A DNA stretch of 64,000 nucleotides, from the NCBI RefSeq assembly GCF_900187615.1, contig NZ_FYDO01000018.1, positions 1 to 64,000 on the forward strand, given 5' to 3'. Below the pieces are notes generated by a model. The model ran no database searches and was not told where the DNA came from. It saw nothing but the letters and a program-made list of their open reading frames with translations. The position numbers and the translations under genes were made by a program. The stretch is from Pseudomonas sp. Irchel s3f7 (GTDB taxonomy: Bacteria > Pseudomonadota > Gammaproteobacteria > Pseudomonadales > Pseudomonadaceae). Of the stretch, positions 25,918-36,221 are shown piece by piece (within the stretch, counting starts at the first letter, position 1; each line of letters opens with the position of its first letter).

Positions 25918-26922
25918 TCACTTGCGAGAAAAGTCGACGAATGTCGCGACGACCTGCTCGATTTGCCCGCGGCTGACGTCCATGTGCGTGACCATGCGCA
26001 GACGAGCGGCAGCGCTGAGCTTGATACCACGTTCGGCGGCAAATGCCTTGATCGCCTCGGCTTTATCACCCATCGCCACGTAAACCATGTTGGTCTGCAC
26101 CGGCTCGACCTCAAAACCCGCTGCGCGCAGGCCTTCGGCCAACAACTGTGCATTGGCGTGGTCGTCGGCCAGGCGCTGGACGTTGTGATCCAGTGCATAC
26201 AAGCCTGCCGCCGCCAGAATCCCGGCCTGACGCATGCCGCCACCGACCATCTTGCGCAAACGGCGTGCCTTGCCGATCAACGCCTCGGAGCCGCACAGCA
26301 CCGAACCGATCGGCGCGCCCAGGCCTTTGGACAGGCACACCGAGACCGAATCGAAATACTGGGTGATTTCCCGGGCATCGACACCCAGCTTGACCGCTGC
26401 GTTGTACAACCGAGCGCCGTCCAGATGCAGCTGCAGGCCATGTTCGCGGGTAAAGCTGCGCGCTCGTGCCAGGTACTCCAGCGGCAGGACCTTGCCCTGC
26501 ATGGTGTTTTCCAGCGCCAGCAAACGCGTGCGCGCGAAGTGGAAGTCATCCGGTTTGATCGCGGCGGCAACCTGCGCCAGGTCAAGCGAACCGTCCGCCT
26601 GCACGTCCAGTGGTTGCGGCTGGATCGAACCGAGCACCGCCGCCCCGCCACCTTCATATTTATAGGTGTGAGCCTGTTGACCGACGATGTACTCATCACC
26701 GCGCTCGCAATGAGCCATCAGCCCCAGCAGGTTGCTCATGGTGCCGGTCGGCACGAACAGCGCGGCGGCAAAGCCCAGGCGCTTGGCCAGTTCGGCTTCC
26801 AGGTGATTGACCGTCGGGTCTTCGCCATACACATCGTCACCCGTGGCGGCTTTGGCCATCGCGTCGAGCATTGCGGCGGAGGGTTGGGTGACGGTGTCGC
26901 TGCGAAGATCGATAACGCTCAT
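25918..26922 (-). CDS. ltaE: Low-specificity L-threonine aldolase
   Basis: From the ATG at 26922 the 334-residue PLP enzyme starts MSVIDLRSDTVTQPSAAMLD and has DDVYGEDPTVNHLE. The Schiff-base lysine is in SVCLSKGLGAPIGS (about 205) and LHLDGARLYNAAV carries the PLP-contacting Asp and Arg. It cleaves L-threonine/allo-threonine to glycine and acetaldehyde. The open frame upstream to 27318 overlaps the FMN riboswitch and is not coding. It stands alone, 147 bp from alaS. Confidence 0.94.
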   Translation of the reverse strand: MSVIDLRSDTVTQPSAAMLDAMAKAATGDDVYGEDPTVNHLEAELAKRLGFAAALFVPTGTMSNLLGLMAHCERGDEYIVGQQAHTYKYEGGGAAVLGSIQPQPLDVQADGSLDLAQVAAAIKPDDFHFARTRLLALENTMQGKVLPLEYLARARSFTREHGLQLHLDGARLYNAAVKLGVDAREITQYFDSVSVCLSKGLGAPIGSVLCGSEALIGKARRLRKMVGGGMRQAGILAAAGLYALDHNVQRLADDHANAQLLAEGLRAAGFEVEPVQTNMVYVAMGDKAEAIKAFAAERGIKLSAAARLRMVTHMDVSRGQIEQVVATFVDFSRK

Positions 26923-27121
26923 GAATCTGGCCTCGGTAAGCAGGGGGAAATCCCTTTCGGAAGATTTACTGCGGGCATGGCGATGAATATTCAACCCTTG
27001 AGCCCGGATAATGCCCGCTAATACAACGAAATACTCGATAACAATCATCCAAAAGCAACGATGCGAACGCAGGAAATATGTGGTAAAAACGCTGCGCCGC
27101 CACACTTTTAAGGCGGCAAAA

Positions 27122-27288
27122 ACGTTCTCAGGGCGGGGTGCAACTCCCCACCGGCGGTAATTGCGCGCAATGCGCATAGCCCGCGAGCGCTTGGTGGCAG
27201 CACGGCTTCGGCGGTGACTGGCGACAAGGTCAGCAGACCCGGTGTGATCCCGGGGCCGACGGTCATAGTCCGGATGAAGAGAGAACGG
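27122..27288 (+). ncRNA. FMN riboswitch (RFN element)
   Basis: The conserved RFN blocks appear in order: TTCTCAGGGCGGGGTG, AACTCCCCACCGGCGGTAA, AGCCCGCGAGCG, GGTCAGCAGACCCGGTG, GGGGCCGACGGTCATAGT and CCGGATGAAGAGAGAACG. Basal stem CGTTCTC (27123-27129) pairs with GAGAACG (27281-27287). The RNA binds FMN and shuts off riboflavin genes. It is 104 bp upstream of the lumazine synthase gene on the same strand. The aptamer call is secure from the motifs. Confidence 0.96.
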
Positions 27289-27361
27289 GATTGGCACCAA
27301 AGGGCCGTCCGCAGGCATTCGTGCAGGCGCGTACCCTTAAATCCCCTTCGATTCATAACGC

Positions 27362-27384
27362 CCTGTTTTTCACACAAACAGGAG
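27362..27384 (+). promoter_or_regulatory. Hairpin masking the lumazine synthase ribosome site
   Basis: CCTGTTT (27362-27368) can pair with AAACAGG (27376-27382), which overlaps the GGAG Shine-Dalgarno (27381-27384) of the gene starting at 27392. It is a likely translational expression platform for the FMN riboswitch: when formed, the ribosome site is hidden. The competing anti-structure has not been worked out. Confidence 0.6.
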
Positions 27385-27391
27385 TCAGAAC

Positions 27392-27904
27392 ATGCAACCC
27401 ACCGCAATCGACAGCAAAAGCAAACACCATCATGGCGAGCGCGTAGCGTTCATCCAGGCCTGCTGGCACAAGGATATAGTCGATCAAAGCCGTAAAGGCT
27501 TCCTCGCTGAAATGATTGCCCAGGGTTATCAGGAATCCGACATCGATTTCTTTGAAGTCGGCGGTGCTTTTGAAATGCCCCTGCACGCCAAGCTGCTGGC
27601 CAAGACCGGTCGTTATTCCGGCATCGTCGCGGCAGCCCTGGTGGTGGACGGCGGCATCTACCGTCACGACTTCGTCGCCCAGTCGGTGGTCAGTGGCCTG
27701 ATGCAGGTTCAGCTGGAAACTGAAGTACCGGTGTTCTCGGTGTCCCTGACCCCGCACCACTTCCATGCGGGCGAAGAACTGCATCACAAGTTCTTCTTCG
27801 ATCACTTCGTGCACAAAGGCCAGGAAGCGGCGAAGACCTGTGCCGATACGCTGCACAAAATCCGCGCCCTGCGCCGCTCGGAGCCGCGTGCACTAGCGGT
27901 CTAA
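27392..27904 (+). CDS. ribH: 6,7-dimethyl-8-ribityllumazine synthase, type II (RibH2-like)
   Basis: The 170-residue protein has the lumazine synthase layout: FFEVGGAFEMPLHAKLLAKT, then VAAALVVDGGIYRHDFVAQSV with the substrate loop, and VPVFSVSLTPHHF. The catalytic-site His lies in IYRHDF. The sequence style (GIYRHDFVA, SVSLTPHHFH) matches the RibH2/decameric type of Brucella and Mesorhizobium rather than the common 60-mer RibH. It joins ribityl-aminouracil and dihydroxybutanone phosphate, the penultimate riboflavin step. It is controlled by the FMN riboswitch upstream and stands apart from the main rib operon. GGAG lies 7 nt before the ATG. Confidence 0.92.
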   Translation: MQPTAIDSKSKHHHGERVAFIQACWHKDIVDQSRKGFLAEMIAQGYQESDIDFFEVGGAFEMPLHAKLLAKTGRYSGIVAAALVVDGGIYRHDFVAQSVVSGLMQVQLETEVPVFSVSLTPHHFHAGEELHHKFFFDHFVHKGQEAAKTCADTLHKIRALRRSEPRALAV

Positions 27905-27915
27905 ACACCGCAAAA

Positions 27916-28008
27916 CCTGTAGGAGCCGGCTTGCTGGCGATAGCGGTGGGTCAGTCAACAGTTCGTTAACTGGCAGTACGCAATCGCCAGCAAGCCGGCT
28001 CCTACAGG
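27916..28008. repeat. REP pair (inverted, Pseudomonas type)
   Basis: CCTGTAGGAGCCGGCTTGCT (continuing GGCGAT, 27916-27941) is repeated in inverse orientation at 27983-28008, giving a long cruciform between the convergent ribH and astE genes. The two arms are perfect over 26 bp. Confidence 0.95.
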
Positions 28009-28015
28009 GGTTGTG

Positions 28016-29026
28016 TCAGATGAGGTTTTCATCGGTGGTCGGCACGACCAGGATGCCGGCGCGCAGGCCGTTCTTCACCTTGGGGTTCGGGAAGATGATC
28101 CGGGCGCCCTCCTCCTCGATGATCCAGCGGGTATTGGCGATGTCTTCCGCCAACAGGTAACCCACTTCCAATTCCGAAAAATTCTCGATGTCCACGGGCA
28201 GGTTCAGGCGGAAGCTGTCGCTGTGCTTGATGATTTCCCGTGCCACGCTATACAACTGCAAACCGTCCAGCGCCGCATCGGTCATTTCCGGCTCGGTGCC
28301 TTCGATGATCTGCTTGAGTCGGGTTTCCAGCAGGGACACATTGACCCCGTCGTTCTGCCCGAACGGCCGCGCCTTGCCCAGTTCCAGGGTGAAGGCCTCG
28401 GCGCCGAGTTTGTCGTAGGTGTACGAGCTGAACACGATGGACGGCTTGTTCTGCAGCAGCACCGCCTCTATGCCCGCAGCCCGCAAACGAGCCAGTTCCT
28501 GGCGCGAGTGCTGGCGGCCTTCCTTCCACGGATACAAGGCGAACTGTTCGATTTTCGAACCGCGAATCGCGGTGTGCAGGTCGTAATGCAGACGCTGACG
28601 ATCCGGCAGACTGAAGAAACTCGCGGCCAGCCGCTCCAGCTCACAAGCACGCAGGGCTTCGGAACCGCTGCTTTGTTCGTGACGGCCGTTGAACAGCCGA
28701 TTGACGTCCTGCTCGACGAAACGCTCGCCTTTGCGAATCGCTTCGGGGTTGCCGAACAGGAACAGAATACGGGCGCGCGGTTTCAGGTCACCGCGAGCGA
28801 TGTCATGCAACAGGCGATCGAGCAACTCGATCGGCGCTGTTTCGTTGCCGTGGATCCCCGCCGACAGCAGCAGGTCCAGGCCGTTGTCGCGAGCTTCAGG
28901 TGGCCGGACTTCCAGCGCACCTTCGCTCAACCAGCGCATGCGCACGCCTTCGACAGTCAGTTGAGTCTTCTCCGCCGGTTCACGGCCGGCGAGGGTCAGT
29001 TCAAGCAGTTTGCCGAGGGCGAGCAT
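28016..29026 (-). CDS. astE: Succinylglutamate desuccinylase
   Basis: The 336-residue zinc hydrolase of the AstE/aspartoacylase (M14) family has His59 and Glu62 in AGIHGNETAP and a third zinc ligand His in YDLHTAIRGS (about 151). The catalytic Glu is in the ALYPW/ELGKARPFG region. It makes the last step of arginine succinyltransferase degradation, hydrolysing N-succinylglutamate to glutamate and succinate. It is the final gene of the aruCFGDB-x-aruE cluster (P. aeruginosa name aruE). It lies 12 bp after the small conserved gene. Confidence 0.96.
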   Translation of the reverse strand: MLALGKLLELTLAGREPAEKTQLTVEGVRMRWLSEGALEVRPPEARDNGLDLLLSAGIHGNETAPIELLDRLLHDIARGDLKPRARILFLFGNPEAIRKGERFVEQDVNRLFNGRHEQSSGSEALRACELERLAASFFSLPDRQRLHYDLHTAIRGSKIEQFALYPWKEGRQHSRQELARLRAAGIEAVLLQNKPSIVFSSYTYDKLGAEAFTLELGKARPFGQNDGVNVSLLETRLKQIIEGTEPEMTDAALDGLQLYSVAREIIKHSDSFRLNLPVDIENFSELEVGYLLAEDIANTRWIIEEEGARIIFPNPKVKNGLRAGILVVPTTDENLI

Positions 29027-29038
29027 AGAGCGGTTTCC

Positions 29039-29329
29039 TTAGTGATCGTGGTTGCAGTCCGGACCGTGGACGTGATCCTCGTCGTCGTCGAGGTCAGCCG
29101 GTTCCATCTCCAGTTGCAGACTTACCAGATTAGTCGCCAATGGGCGCAACAGCAGGTTGGCGTACTCGGCGTCACCTTCTTCGACGTCCACGCCGATCAA
29201 CAGTTGGCCGCGGCCGTCCTGCTGGATCCACAGCTCTTTGCCTTGCCACAGGACCGCGACGCGGGTGCAGGAAGTTTCCAGTTGCGTGCCGTCGGTGTCT
29301 TCAAGGATCAGCTGCAGGGAATCGCTCAT
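29039..29329 (-). CDS. Small acidic protein of the aru operon (PA0900-like), unknown function
   Basis: The 96-residue acidic protein (MSDSLQLILEDTDGTQLETS) ends in a His/Asp-rich tail (DDDEDHVHGPDCNHDH) that could bind a metal. It lies between astB and astE. The same position in P. aeruginosa holds the uncharacterised PA0900, by memory of gene order. It was sometimes labelled topoisomerase II in databases, for which nothing in this sequence gives support. A job in arginine catabolism is only suggested by its place. Confidence 0.85.
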   Translation of the reverse strand: MSDSLQLILEDTDGTQLETSCTRVAVLWQGKELWIQQDGRGQLLIGVDVEEGDAEYANLLLRPLATNLVSLQLEMEPADLDDDEDHVHGPDCNHDH

Positions 29330-29389
29330 GTTTTACGCTCTCATTTGAGATGAAGCGGTGCGCCGTCTTCTTGGACAGCGCACCGTCGA

Positions 29390-30736
29390 TCAATTGATCT
29401 GGAATGGATAAACCGCGCCCAGTTTAAGGATTTGCGTCAGTTCATCCAGTGCCGTCCGGCACTCAAGCAGCAACTGCGGGTCCGCCAGATCGTTTTCGGT
29501 CATGCGGTCGCGGTAGTGCTTGTCGACCCATTCGGTCAGTGAGCCGTACAACGGTGCGGTCATGATAACCCCTGGGTTGACCGCCGCCAGTTCGGTTTCG
29601 TTGAGCGCGACGCGTAGTCGCAGGCAAGCCGGGCCACCGCCGTTCTGCATGCTCTGCTTGAGATCGAAAACCTTCACTTCGCGGATCAGGCCGCCGGAGC
29701 TGGTCAAACCTTGCAGGTAGTTCCAGACACGTTCGTTACCACGGCACTCTTCCGGCACGATCAACAGCATGGAGCCGTCAGGGCGCGACAGAAGCTGGCT
29801 ATTGAACAGGTAGGAGCGAACCGCGTCCTCCACGGAGACCGCGGAACGAGGCACGCACACCGACTGAAATTTCCCACCGACCTTGGCGAGTTTGCTCTGC
29901 AACTCAGCGAGCATCTTCTCGGTCTCGAGGAACGCGTCCTCGTGATAGAACAGCACTTCGCCATTGCCCACGGCGATCACGTCATTGTGGAAAACACCCT
30001 GATCGATCACCGACGGGTTCTGCTGGGCGTAGACCACGCCGTCATCGCTCAAGCCGTGCAGACGGGCGACCGCCTGGGACGCTTCGAGGGTCTGGCGCGC
30101 CGGGTACTTCTGCGGTGCCGGGTAGCGGGTGTCGAACGCGCTGCGACCGAACACGAAGAACTCGACGCCGGCTTCGCCGTACTCACGGCAGAAACGCGTG
30201 TGGTTGGCCGCGCCTTCGTCACCGAACTGCGCCACGGCCGGCAACGCGGCGTGGTGGGCGAAGTGTTGCTGGTCAGCGAACATCGCACCCAATACGCGAC
30301 TGGTGGTCGGGTGTTCAATGCTGCGGTGGTATTTGCAGTTGAGGTTGGCGGCGGTGAAATGCACGCGGCCATCCGCGGTGTCGGCGCTCGGGCTGACGGT
30401 GGCAGCGTTGGCCACCCACATGCTCGACGCCGAGCAACTGGCGACCAGCAGCGGCATCGCTTCCTTGGCGGCGCGCTCGATCACTTGAGCGTCGGTGCCG
30501 CTGAAGCCCAGGCGACGCAGGGCTGCCACGTCCGGGCGCTCTTGCGGTGCCAGCACGCCTTGCTGGAAACCCATTTCCATCAGCGCTTTCATCTTCGCCA
30601 GGCCTTGTAGCGCGGCTTCCTTCGGGTTGGAAGACTGCTGACTGTTGCTCTGGGACGCGACGTTGCCGTAGGACAGACCGCCGTAGTTATGGGTCGGCCC
30701 CACTAGACCGTCAAAATTGACTTCATAGGATTTCAT
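29390..30736 (-). CDS. astB: N-succinylarginine dihydrolase
   Basis: The 448-residue protein begins MKSYEVNFDGLVGPTHNYGG. It has the amidinotransferase-superfamily layout with catalytic His and Cys in the C-terminal part (NGGGPACLRLRVAL, Cys at about residue 370). It removes two ammonia and CO2 from succinylarginine to give succinylornithine. P. aeruginosa name is aruB. It is preceded by a REP pair that separates it from astD and may affect the message level. Confidence 0.96.
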   Translation of the reverse strand: MKSYEVNFDGLVGPTHNYGGLSYGNVASQSNSQQSSNPKEAALQGLAKMKALMEMGFQQGVLAPQERPDVAALRRLGFSGTDAQVIERAAKEAMPLLVASCSASSMWVANAATVSPSADTADGRVHFTAANLNCKYHRSIEHPTTSRVLGAMFADQQHFAHHAALPAVAQFGDEGAANHTRFCREYGEAGVEFFVFGRSAFDTRYPAPQKYPARQTLEASQAVARLHGLSDDGVVYAQQNPSVIDQGVFHNDVIAVGNGEVLFYHEDAFLETEKMLAELQSKLAKVGGKFQSVCVPRSAVSVEDAVRSYLFNSQLLSRPDGSMLLIVPEECRGNERVWNYLQGLTSSGGLIREVKVFDLKQSMQNGGGPACLRLRVALNETELAAVNPGVIMTAPLYGSLTEWVDKHYRDRMTENDLADPQLLLECRTALDELTQILKLGAVYPFQIN

Positions 30737-30803
30737 CAGCGAGGCTCCACGAGAATCTGTTGTTATAGGCTTCAGTAACCAATTTTTGAGACCGCAGCGC
30801 GGC

Positions 30804-30883
30804 CATCGCCAGCAGGCTGGCTCCCACAGTGATTGAGTCTTGCGAACTCAGCCGAACCTGTGGGAGCTGGCTTGCCAGCGATG
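30804..30883. repeat. REP pair between astD and astB
   Basis: CATCGCCAGCAGGCTGGCTC (30804 onward) is followed after a spacer by the inverse arm CTGTGGGAGCTGGCTTGCCA ending GCGAT at about 30882. The arms are of the GTGGGAGC subtype rather than GTAGGAGC. It lies inside the aru operon. Confidence 0.93.
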
Positions 30884-30887
30884 GGCA

Positions 30888-32354
30888 TCACGCCATCTTC
30901 ACGCCAGGCGTCAAGGTGGCAGGCATCACCAGGCTCGGTGTTTCCAGCGAGGCCACCGGGTACGCGCAGTAATCCGCCGCGTAGTAAGCGCTGGCGCGAT
31001 GGTTACCCGAGGCGCCGACACCGCCGAACGGCGCGCTGCTCGCGGCACCCGTCAGTTGCTTGTTCCAGTTGACGATACCGGCGCGGCTTTCCAGCCAGAA
31101 CTGCTGATAACGCGCTTCGGAATCCGACAGCAAACCGGCAGCGAGGCCATAAGCGGTGTCGTTGGCTTCAGTGATCGCCGCTTCAAAATCAGCGTAGCGG
31201 ATCACTTGCAGCAACGGGCCGAAGAGTTCTTCGTCAGGACGATTGGCCACGGCCGTCACGTCCAGAATGCCGGGGGTCAGCAAGGCCGATTGAGCCTGAG
31301 GCTGCGTCATATCCAACAGCGCCACAGCGCCATTGGCCAGCAGATGTTCTTGCGCATCCATCAACGCTTTCGCAGCGCCAAGGGAAACCACCGAGCCCAT
31401 GAACGGCGCCGGTTGCTGATCGAAAGCACCGACTTCAATCGTCGAGCTGACGGCCACCAGACGCGCCAGCAACGAGTCGCCCCACGCACCTTGCGGCACC
31501 AACAAGCGACGGGCGCAAGTGCAGCGCTGACCGGCCGAAATGAACGCCGATTGAATGATGGTGTAAACCGCGGCATCAAGATCAGCGACTTGATCGACCA
31601 CCAGCGGGTTGTTGCCGCCCATTTCCAGCGCAAGGATCTTGTCCGGACGACCGGCGAATTGCTGATGCAGGTGATTGCCGGTGCGGCTGGAACCGGTGAA
31701 GAACAGACCGTCGATGCCCGGGTTCGCCGCAAGGGCGATACCGGTTTCGCGAGCGCCTTGCAGCAGGTTCAACACACCGGCCGGCAGCCCCGCCTCGATC
31801 CAGCACTTGACCGTCAGCTCGGCGACTTTCGGCGTCAGTTCGCTTGGCTTGAACAGCACGCTATTACCGGCCAGCAGCGCCGGCACGATGTGGCCGCTCG
31901 GCAGGTGACCCGGGAAGTTGTAAGGGCCGAACACCGCCACCACACCGTGAGGTTTGTGGCGCAGTACGGCGGTGGCGTCGCCCAGCGGGCCGCTCTTCTC
32001 GCCGGTACGTTCGCGGTAGCTCTGCACCGAGATCGCAATCTTGTTGACCATGCTGGTGACTTCGGTCGCGGCTTCCCACAGGGGTTTGCCGGTTTCTTCG
32101 CCGATGGTGTGCGCCAGTTCGTCAGCGTGGCTCTTCAGCGCTGCGGCGAAGGCCTCCAGCACCGAAATACGTTCTTCCAGGGTCCGACGAGCCCAACCCG
32201 GGAACGCCTGACGTGCAGCTTGCACCGCCGACTCAACCTGATCAGTGGTGGCACCGGTCCCGGACCACAGCACTTGCTGGGTCACCGGGTTCAACGATTC
32301 AAAGGCTTCGCCCTGACCGGCCAGCCATTCACCTGCAACGTATAGCGACTTCAT
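30888..32354 (-). CDS. astD: Succinylglutamate-semialdehyde dehydrogenase
   Basis: The 488-residue ALDH-family enzyme has Asn in YNFPGHLPSGHIVPALLAG, the cofactor loop FTGSSRTG, general base in ALEMGGNNPLVV and nucleophile Cys in SAGQRCTCARR. The GQRCTCARR form is typical of AstD. It oxidises N-succinylglutamate semialdehyde to succinylglutamate with NAD. Its ATG shares the A of the aruG stop (TAATG), so the two are translationally coupled. P. aeruginosa name is aruD. Confidence 0.96.
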   Translation of the reverse strand: MKSLYVAGEWLAGQGEAFESLNPVTQQVLWSGTGATTDQVESAVQAARQAFPGWARRTLEERISVLEAFAAALKSHADELAHTIGEETGKPLWEAATEVTSMVNKIAISVQSYRERTGEKSGPLGDATAVLRHKPHGVVAVFGPYNFPGHLPSGHIVPALLAGNSVLFKPSELTPKVAELTVKCWIEAGLPAGVLNLLQGARETGIALAANPGIDGLFFTGSSRTGNHLHQQFAGRPDKILALEMGGNNPLVVDQVADLDAAVYTIIQSAFISAGQRCTCARRLLVPQGAWGDSLLARLVAVSSTIEVGAFDQQPAPFMGSVVSLGAAKALMDAQEHLLANGAVALLDMTQPQAQSALLTPGILDVTAVANRPDEELFGPLLQVIRYADFEAAITEANDTAYGLAAGLLSDSEARYQQFWLESRAGIVNWNKQLTGAASSAPFGGVGASGNHRASAYYAADYCAYPVASLETPSLVMPATLTPGVKMA

Positions 32355-33379
32355 TATTTCGACTCCCGGGCAGCGGACAACGCGACGGCGCGCACTTGGT
32401 CGCCAGCGTTGAGTTGAAGACGTTTGGCGGTCAGCGGGTCGACCACCAGCGTACCGGCGGCCAGACGTGCCGGTGCAGCAGTGATGCGGCAGTCATCGCG
32501 TTTACGGTTATGGATGATGAACGGCGTGGCGTCGTCGCCCGGCGTGCCAACGGCCAGCACCAGTGCCTGACTGTCGCGCACAGCGCGGATCTTGCCGGTT
32601 TCGCACTCGATGGCCGGGCCCGCGTCGAAGATGTCGACGTAGCCCTGATAGCTGAAGCCTTCGCTTTTGAGCATGGCCAGCGCCGGTTCGGTGTCCGGGT
32701 GTACCTGACCGATCACGTTGCGCGCATCCGGCGACAGGAAGCAGGTGTACAGCGGGAATTTCGGCATCAGTTCGGCGATGAAGGCCTTGTTGCCCACGCC
32801 GGTCAGGTAGTCAGCCTGGCTGAATTCCATTTTGAAGAAGTGCCGACCCAGGCTTTCCCAGAACGGCGAACGCCCGGCTTCGTCGGAGACACCGCGCATT
32901 TCGGCAATGATCTTGTTACCGAACAGCTGCGGGAATTCGGCGATGAACAGCATCCGCGCCTTGGACAGCATGCGGCCGTTGAGACCGGTACGGTAATCGG
33001 CGTGCAGGAACAACGAGCAAAGCTCGGAGTTGCCAGTCAGGTCGTTGGCCAGGAACAGCGTCGGGATTTCGCGATAGATGTTCAGCTCTTGCGAGGCACT
33101 GACGGTCAGACCGACGCGGAAGTTGTACCACGGCTCACGCAGGCCGACAGCACCGGCAATGGCGGAAATACCGACCACGCGACCGTCGTCGTCTTCGAGC
33201 ACGAACAGGTAGTCCGCATCGCCCCGCCCGGCTTCGCCGCGAAAGGTCTTCTCAGCCCAGCCGACCCGATGGGCCAGACGTTCTTCGTTGGCCGGCAAGG
33301 TGGTCAGGCCGGTGCCGGTGCTGCGGGCCAGGTCGATCAGAGCGGGTAAATCGCTGCTGCGTACGGGACGAACGATCAT
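32354..33379 (-). CDS. aruG: Arginine N-succinyltransferase, beta subunit
   Basis: The 341-residue protein begins MIVRPVRSSDLPALIDLAR, an acyltransferase-type N-terminus, and contains VGLREPWYNFRVGLTVSASQELNIY and EMRGVSDEAGRSPFWESLGRHFF, signatures of AstA proteins. Pseudomonads encode two related subunits (AruF and AruG) that form a heteromer converting arginine (and ornithine) plus succinyl-CoA to N-succinylarginine. It is a paralogue of the upstream gene. Its stop overlaps the astD start by one base. Confidence 0.95.
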   Translation of the reverse strand: MIVRPVRSSDLPALIDLARSTGTGLTTLPANEERLAHRVGWAEKTFRGEAGRGDADYLFVLEDDDGRVVGISAIAGAVGLREPWYNFRVGLTVSASQELNIYREIPTLFLANDLTGNSELCSLFLHADYRTGLNGRMLSKARMLFIAEFPQLFGNKIIAEMRGVSDEAGRSPFWESLGRHFFKMEFSQADYLTGVGNKAFIAELMPKFPLYTCFLSPDARNVIGQVHPDTEPALAMLKSEGFSYQGYVDIFDAGPAIECETGKIRAVRDSQALVLAVGTPGDDATPFIIHNRKRDDCRITAAPARLAAGTLVVDPLTAKRLQLNAGDQVRAVALSAARESK

Positions 33380-33449
33380 GCTATCTCCTCAAACGGGCCG
33401 CTTGCGCCACCCGTGAAACTTCGCTGCTTACTAGGCATCAATTGCGACG

Positions 33450-34469
33450 TTAAACCGCTACCAGGCGCACGCTTGCACCTTCACCGACGCCCAGGGCTTC
33501 GGCGGTTTCCAGATCCAGGGTCACGGGTTTGCCCGGCGCGTAGTCGAGCTCGAGCATGACGGCGCGGTAATCCTGCAACTGGGCATTGGCCACCAGATAT
33601 TGACGGCCGACGCCTTTGACCGGCTCGCCGATTTTCACCGGCACCACGCGGCTCTGGGCGATCGAACGGATCCCCGAGACGCGGGCGTGCAAGGTCGGGC
33701 CGCCGTCGAAGATGTCAATGTAATGATCGGTCTCGAAGCCTTCGCGCATCAGGATGTCGAAGGTGATCTGTGCCCGCGGATGCACCTGGCCCATCGCTTC
33801 TTGCGCGGAGTCCGGCAGCAACGGCACGTAGATCGGGTAATGCGGCATCAGTTCGGCGAGGAACGTACGGCTCTTGAGCCCGCACAGGCGCTCGGCCTCA
33901 GCGTAGTTGAGGTCGAAGAAGTTGCGACCGATGGCATCCCAGAATGGCGAGTCACCGTTTTCATCGCTGTAACCGACGATCTCGGTCACCACGGAATCAG
34001 CGAAGCGTTCCGGATGGCTGGCGACGAACAGCAAGCGGCCACGGGAATTCAGTTCTGCCCAAGGCGAACCCACCAGCTCACGCTGCACATAGAAACTGGT
34101 CAACAAGCTGTTGCCGGTCAGGTCGTGGCACTGCGAGAGCACGTGGATCTTGTTGTGAATCTTCAGCTCGCGGGAGGCGTGCACGAAGGTTTCGTTGCGG
34201 AAACTGTAGAACGGCTCGGAATAACCGGCCGAGGCCACGATGGCGGAACAGCCCACCAGTTTGCCGGTGGTCGAGTCTTCAAGAACGAAGAAATAGCTCT
34301 CTTCACCGTTGAAGCTCACTTCGGCGGCGAACGAAGCTTCGCTCGCGGCGATCTTGTCGCTCAGGCGTTCAACGTCATCCGGCAAGGAAGTGACACCAAT
34401 CGGGCTGTCCGCAGCCAGACGCTGTACCTCGCCCAGATCAGCCATTTGCGCGGGGCGCATCACCAGCAT
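33450..34469 (-). CDS. aruF: Arginine N-succinyltransferase, alpha subunit
   Basis: The start chosen is the ATG at 34469 (GGAG 8 nt upstream), giving 339 residues starting MLVMRPAQMADLGEVQRLAA. The frame runs to 34604 through a REP element that is not coding. It is homologous to AruG over its whole length (shared SEPFYSFRNETFVHASRELKIHNK, EIVGYSDENGDSPFWDAIGRNFF in two parts). It forms the other half of arginine succinyltransferase. It follows aruC after a REP pair and is 70 bp before aruG. Confidence 0.95.
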   Translation of the reverse strand: MLVMRPAQMADLGEVQRLAADSPIGVTSLPDDVERLSDKIAASEASFAAEVSFNGEESYFFVLEDSTTGKLVGCSAIVASAGYSEPFYSFRNETFVHASRELKIHNKIHVLSQCHDLTGNSLLTSFYVQRELVGSPWAELNSRGRLLFVASHPERFADSVVTEIVGYSDENGDSPFWDAIGRNFFDLNYAEAERLCGLKSRTFLAELMPHYPIYVPLLPDSAQEAMGQVHPRAQITFDILMREGFETDHYIDIFDGGPTLHARVSGIRSIAQSRVVPVKIGEPVKGVGRQYLVANAQLQDYRAVMLELDYAPGKPVTLDLETAEALGVGEGASVRLVAV

Positions 34470-34532
34470 GGTGTCACTCCTTATCGTAAAACTCTTATAG
34501 GAAAAAACACCGGATTCAACTTGCCCCCCCCT

Positions 34533-34619
34533 TTGTAGGAGCCGGCTTGCTGGCGATGGCGGCAGGTTGATCGCCGCAAGGCTTAAGGGCCTCATCGCCA
34601 GCAAGCCGGCTCCTACAGG
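34533..34619. repeat. REP pair between aruC and aruF
   Basis: GTAGGAGCCGGCTTGCTGGC (34534-34557) and its inverse GCCAGCAAGCCGGCTCCTAC (to 34618) are perfect arms about 35 bp apart. The element is inside the aru operon, where it could form a strong RNA hairpin. Confidence 0.95.
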
Positions 34620-34691
34620 TGTGGTGAGTCAGAGCGGATCCGGCATCAAAATTGGGTTCGACACCTGAAAGCTCAGGCGTCGAAGGGTCTA

Positions 34692-35912
<1,221 letters not shown>

Positions 35913-35991
35913 CGGAGTCTCCTGAAGAGAAAACACTCGCCTGAAACTGGCGAGCTTGGTGAGGATTGTAAGGACAGTTTTCAGCCCGGCC

Positions 35992-36058
35992 TTGCCGCCA
36001 AGCGACAACTTCTTATAGCGCAAACCCCGGATTTTCCCGGGTTTACGGCAATGCGACA
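35992..36058 (-). promoter_or_regulatory. Two ArgR-type half-sites (TGTCGC-N8-AA) before aruC
   Basis: On the minus strand the Pseudomonas ArgR half-site TGTCGC-N8-AA occurs at 36058-36043 and again at 36007-35992, both exact, in direct orientation and 51 bp apart. A TATAAG between them (about 36018) is a possible -10. ArgR, encoded 5.3 kb away, activates aru genes in P. aeruginosa in response to arginine. Binding here is inferred from motif and pathway. Confidence 0.7.
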
Positions 36059-36221
36059 TATAGGGTCGCAAAGGCGCAGTTTAACTGGCGGAGGACGTTT
36101 GCGGCAGGCTTGCTCAGTTGTATCGCATGCCGAATTGCCAAGTGCGGTAACTATGTACCGCACGTCGCCCTCCTAGCCGGGTTTTTCTAGGGCTTTCAAT
36201 AGCCGACGAACACCCTTCGCC

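Noticed and set aside
27916..34619. Inverted repeats around ribH/aru as CRISPR or transposon ends
   Set aside because: They match the known Pseudomonas REP arm sequence, occur as paired hairpins and have no spacers or transposase between them.
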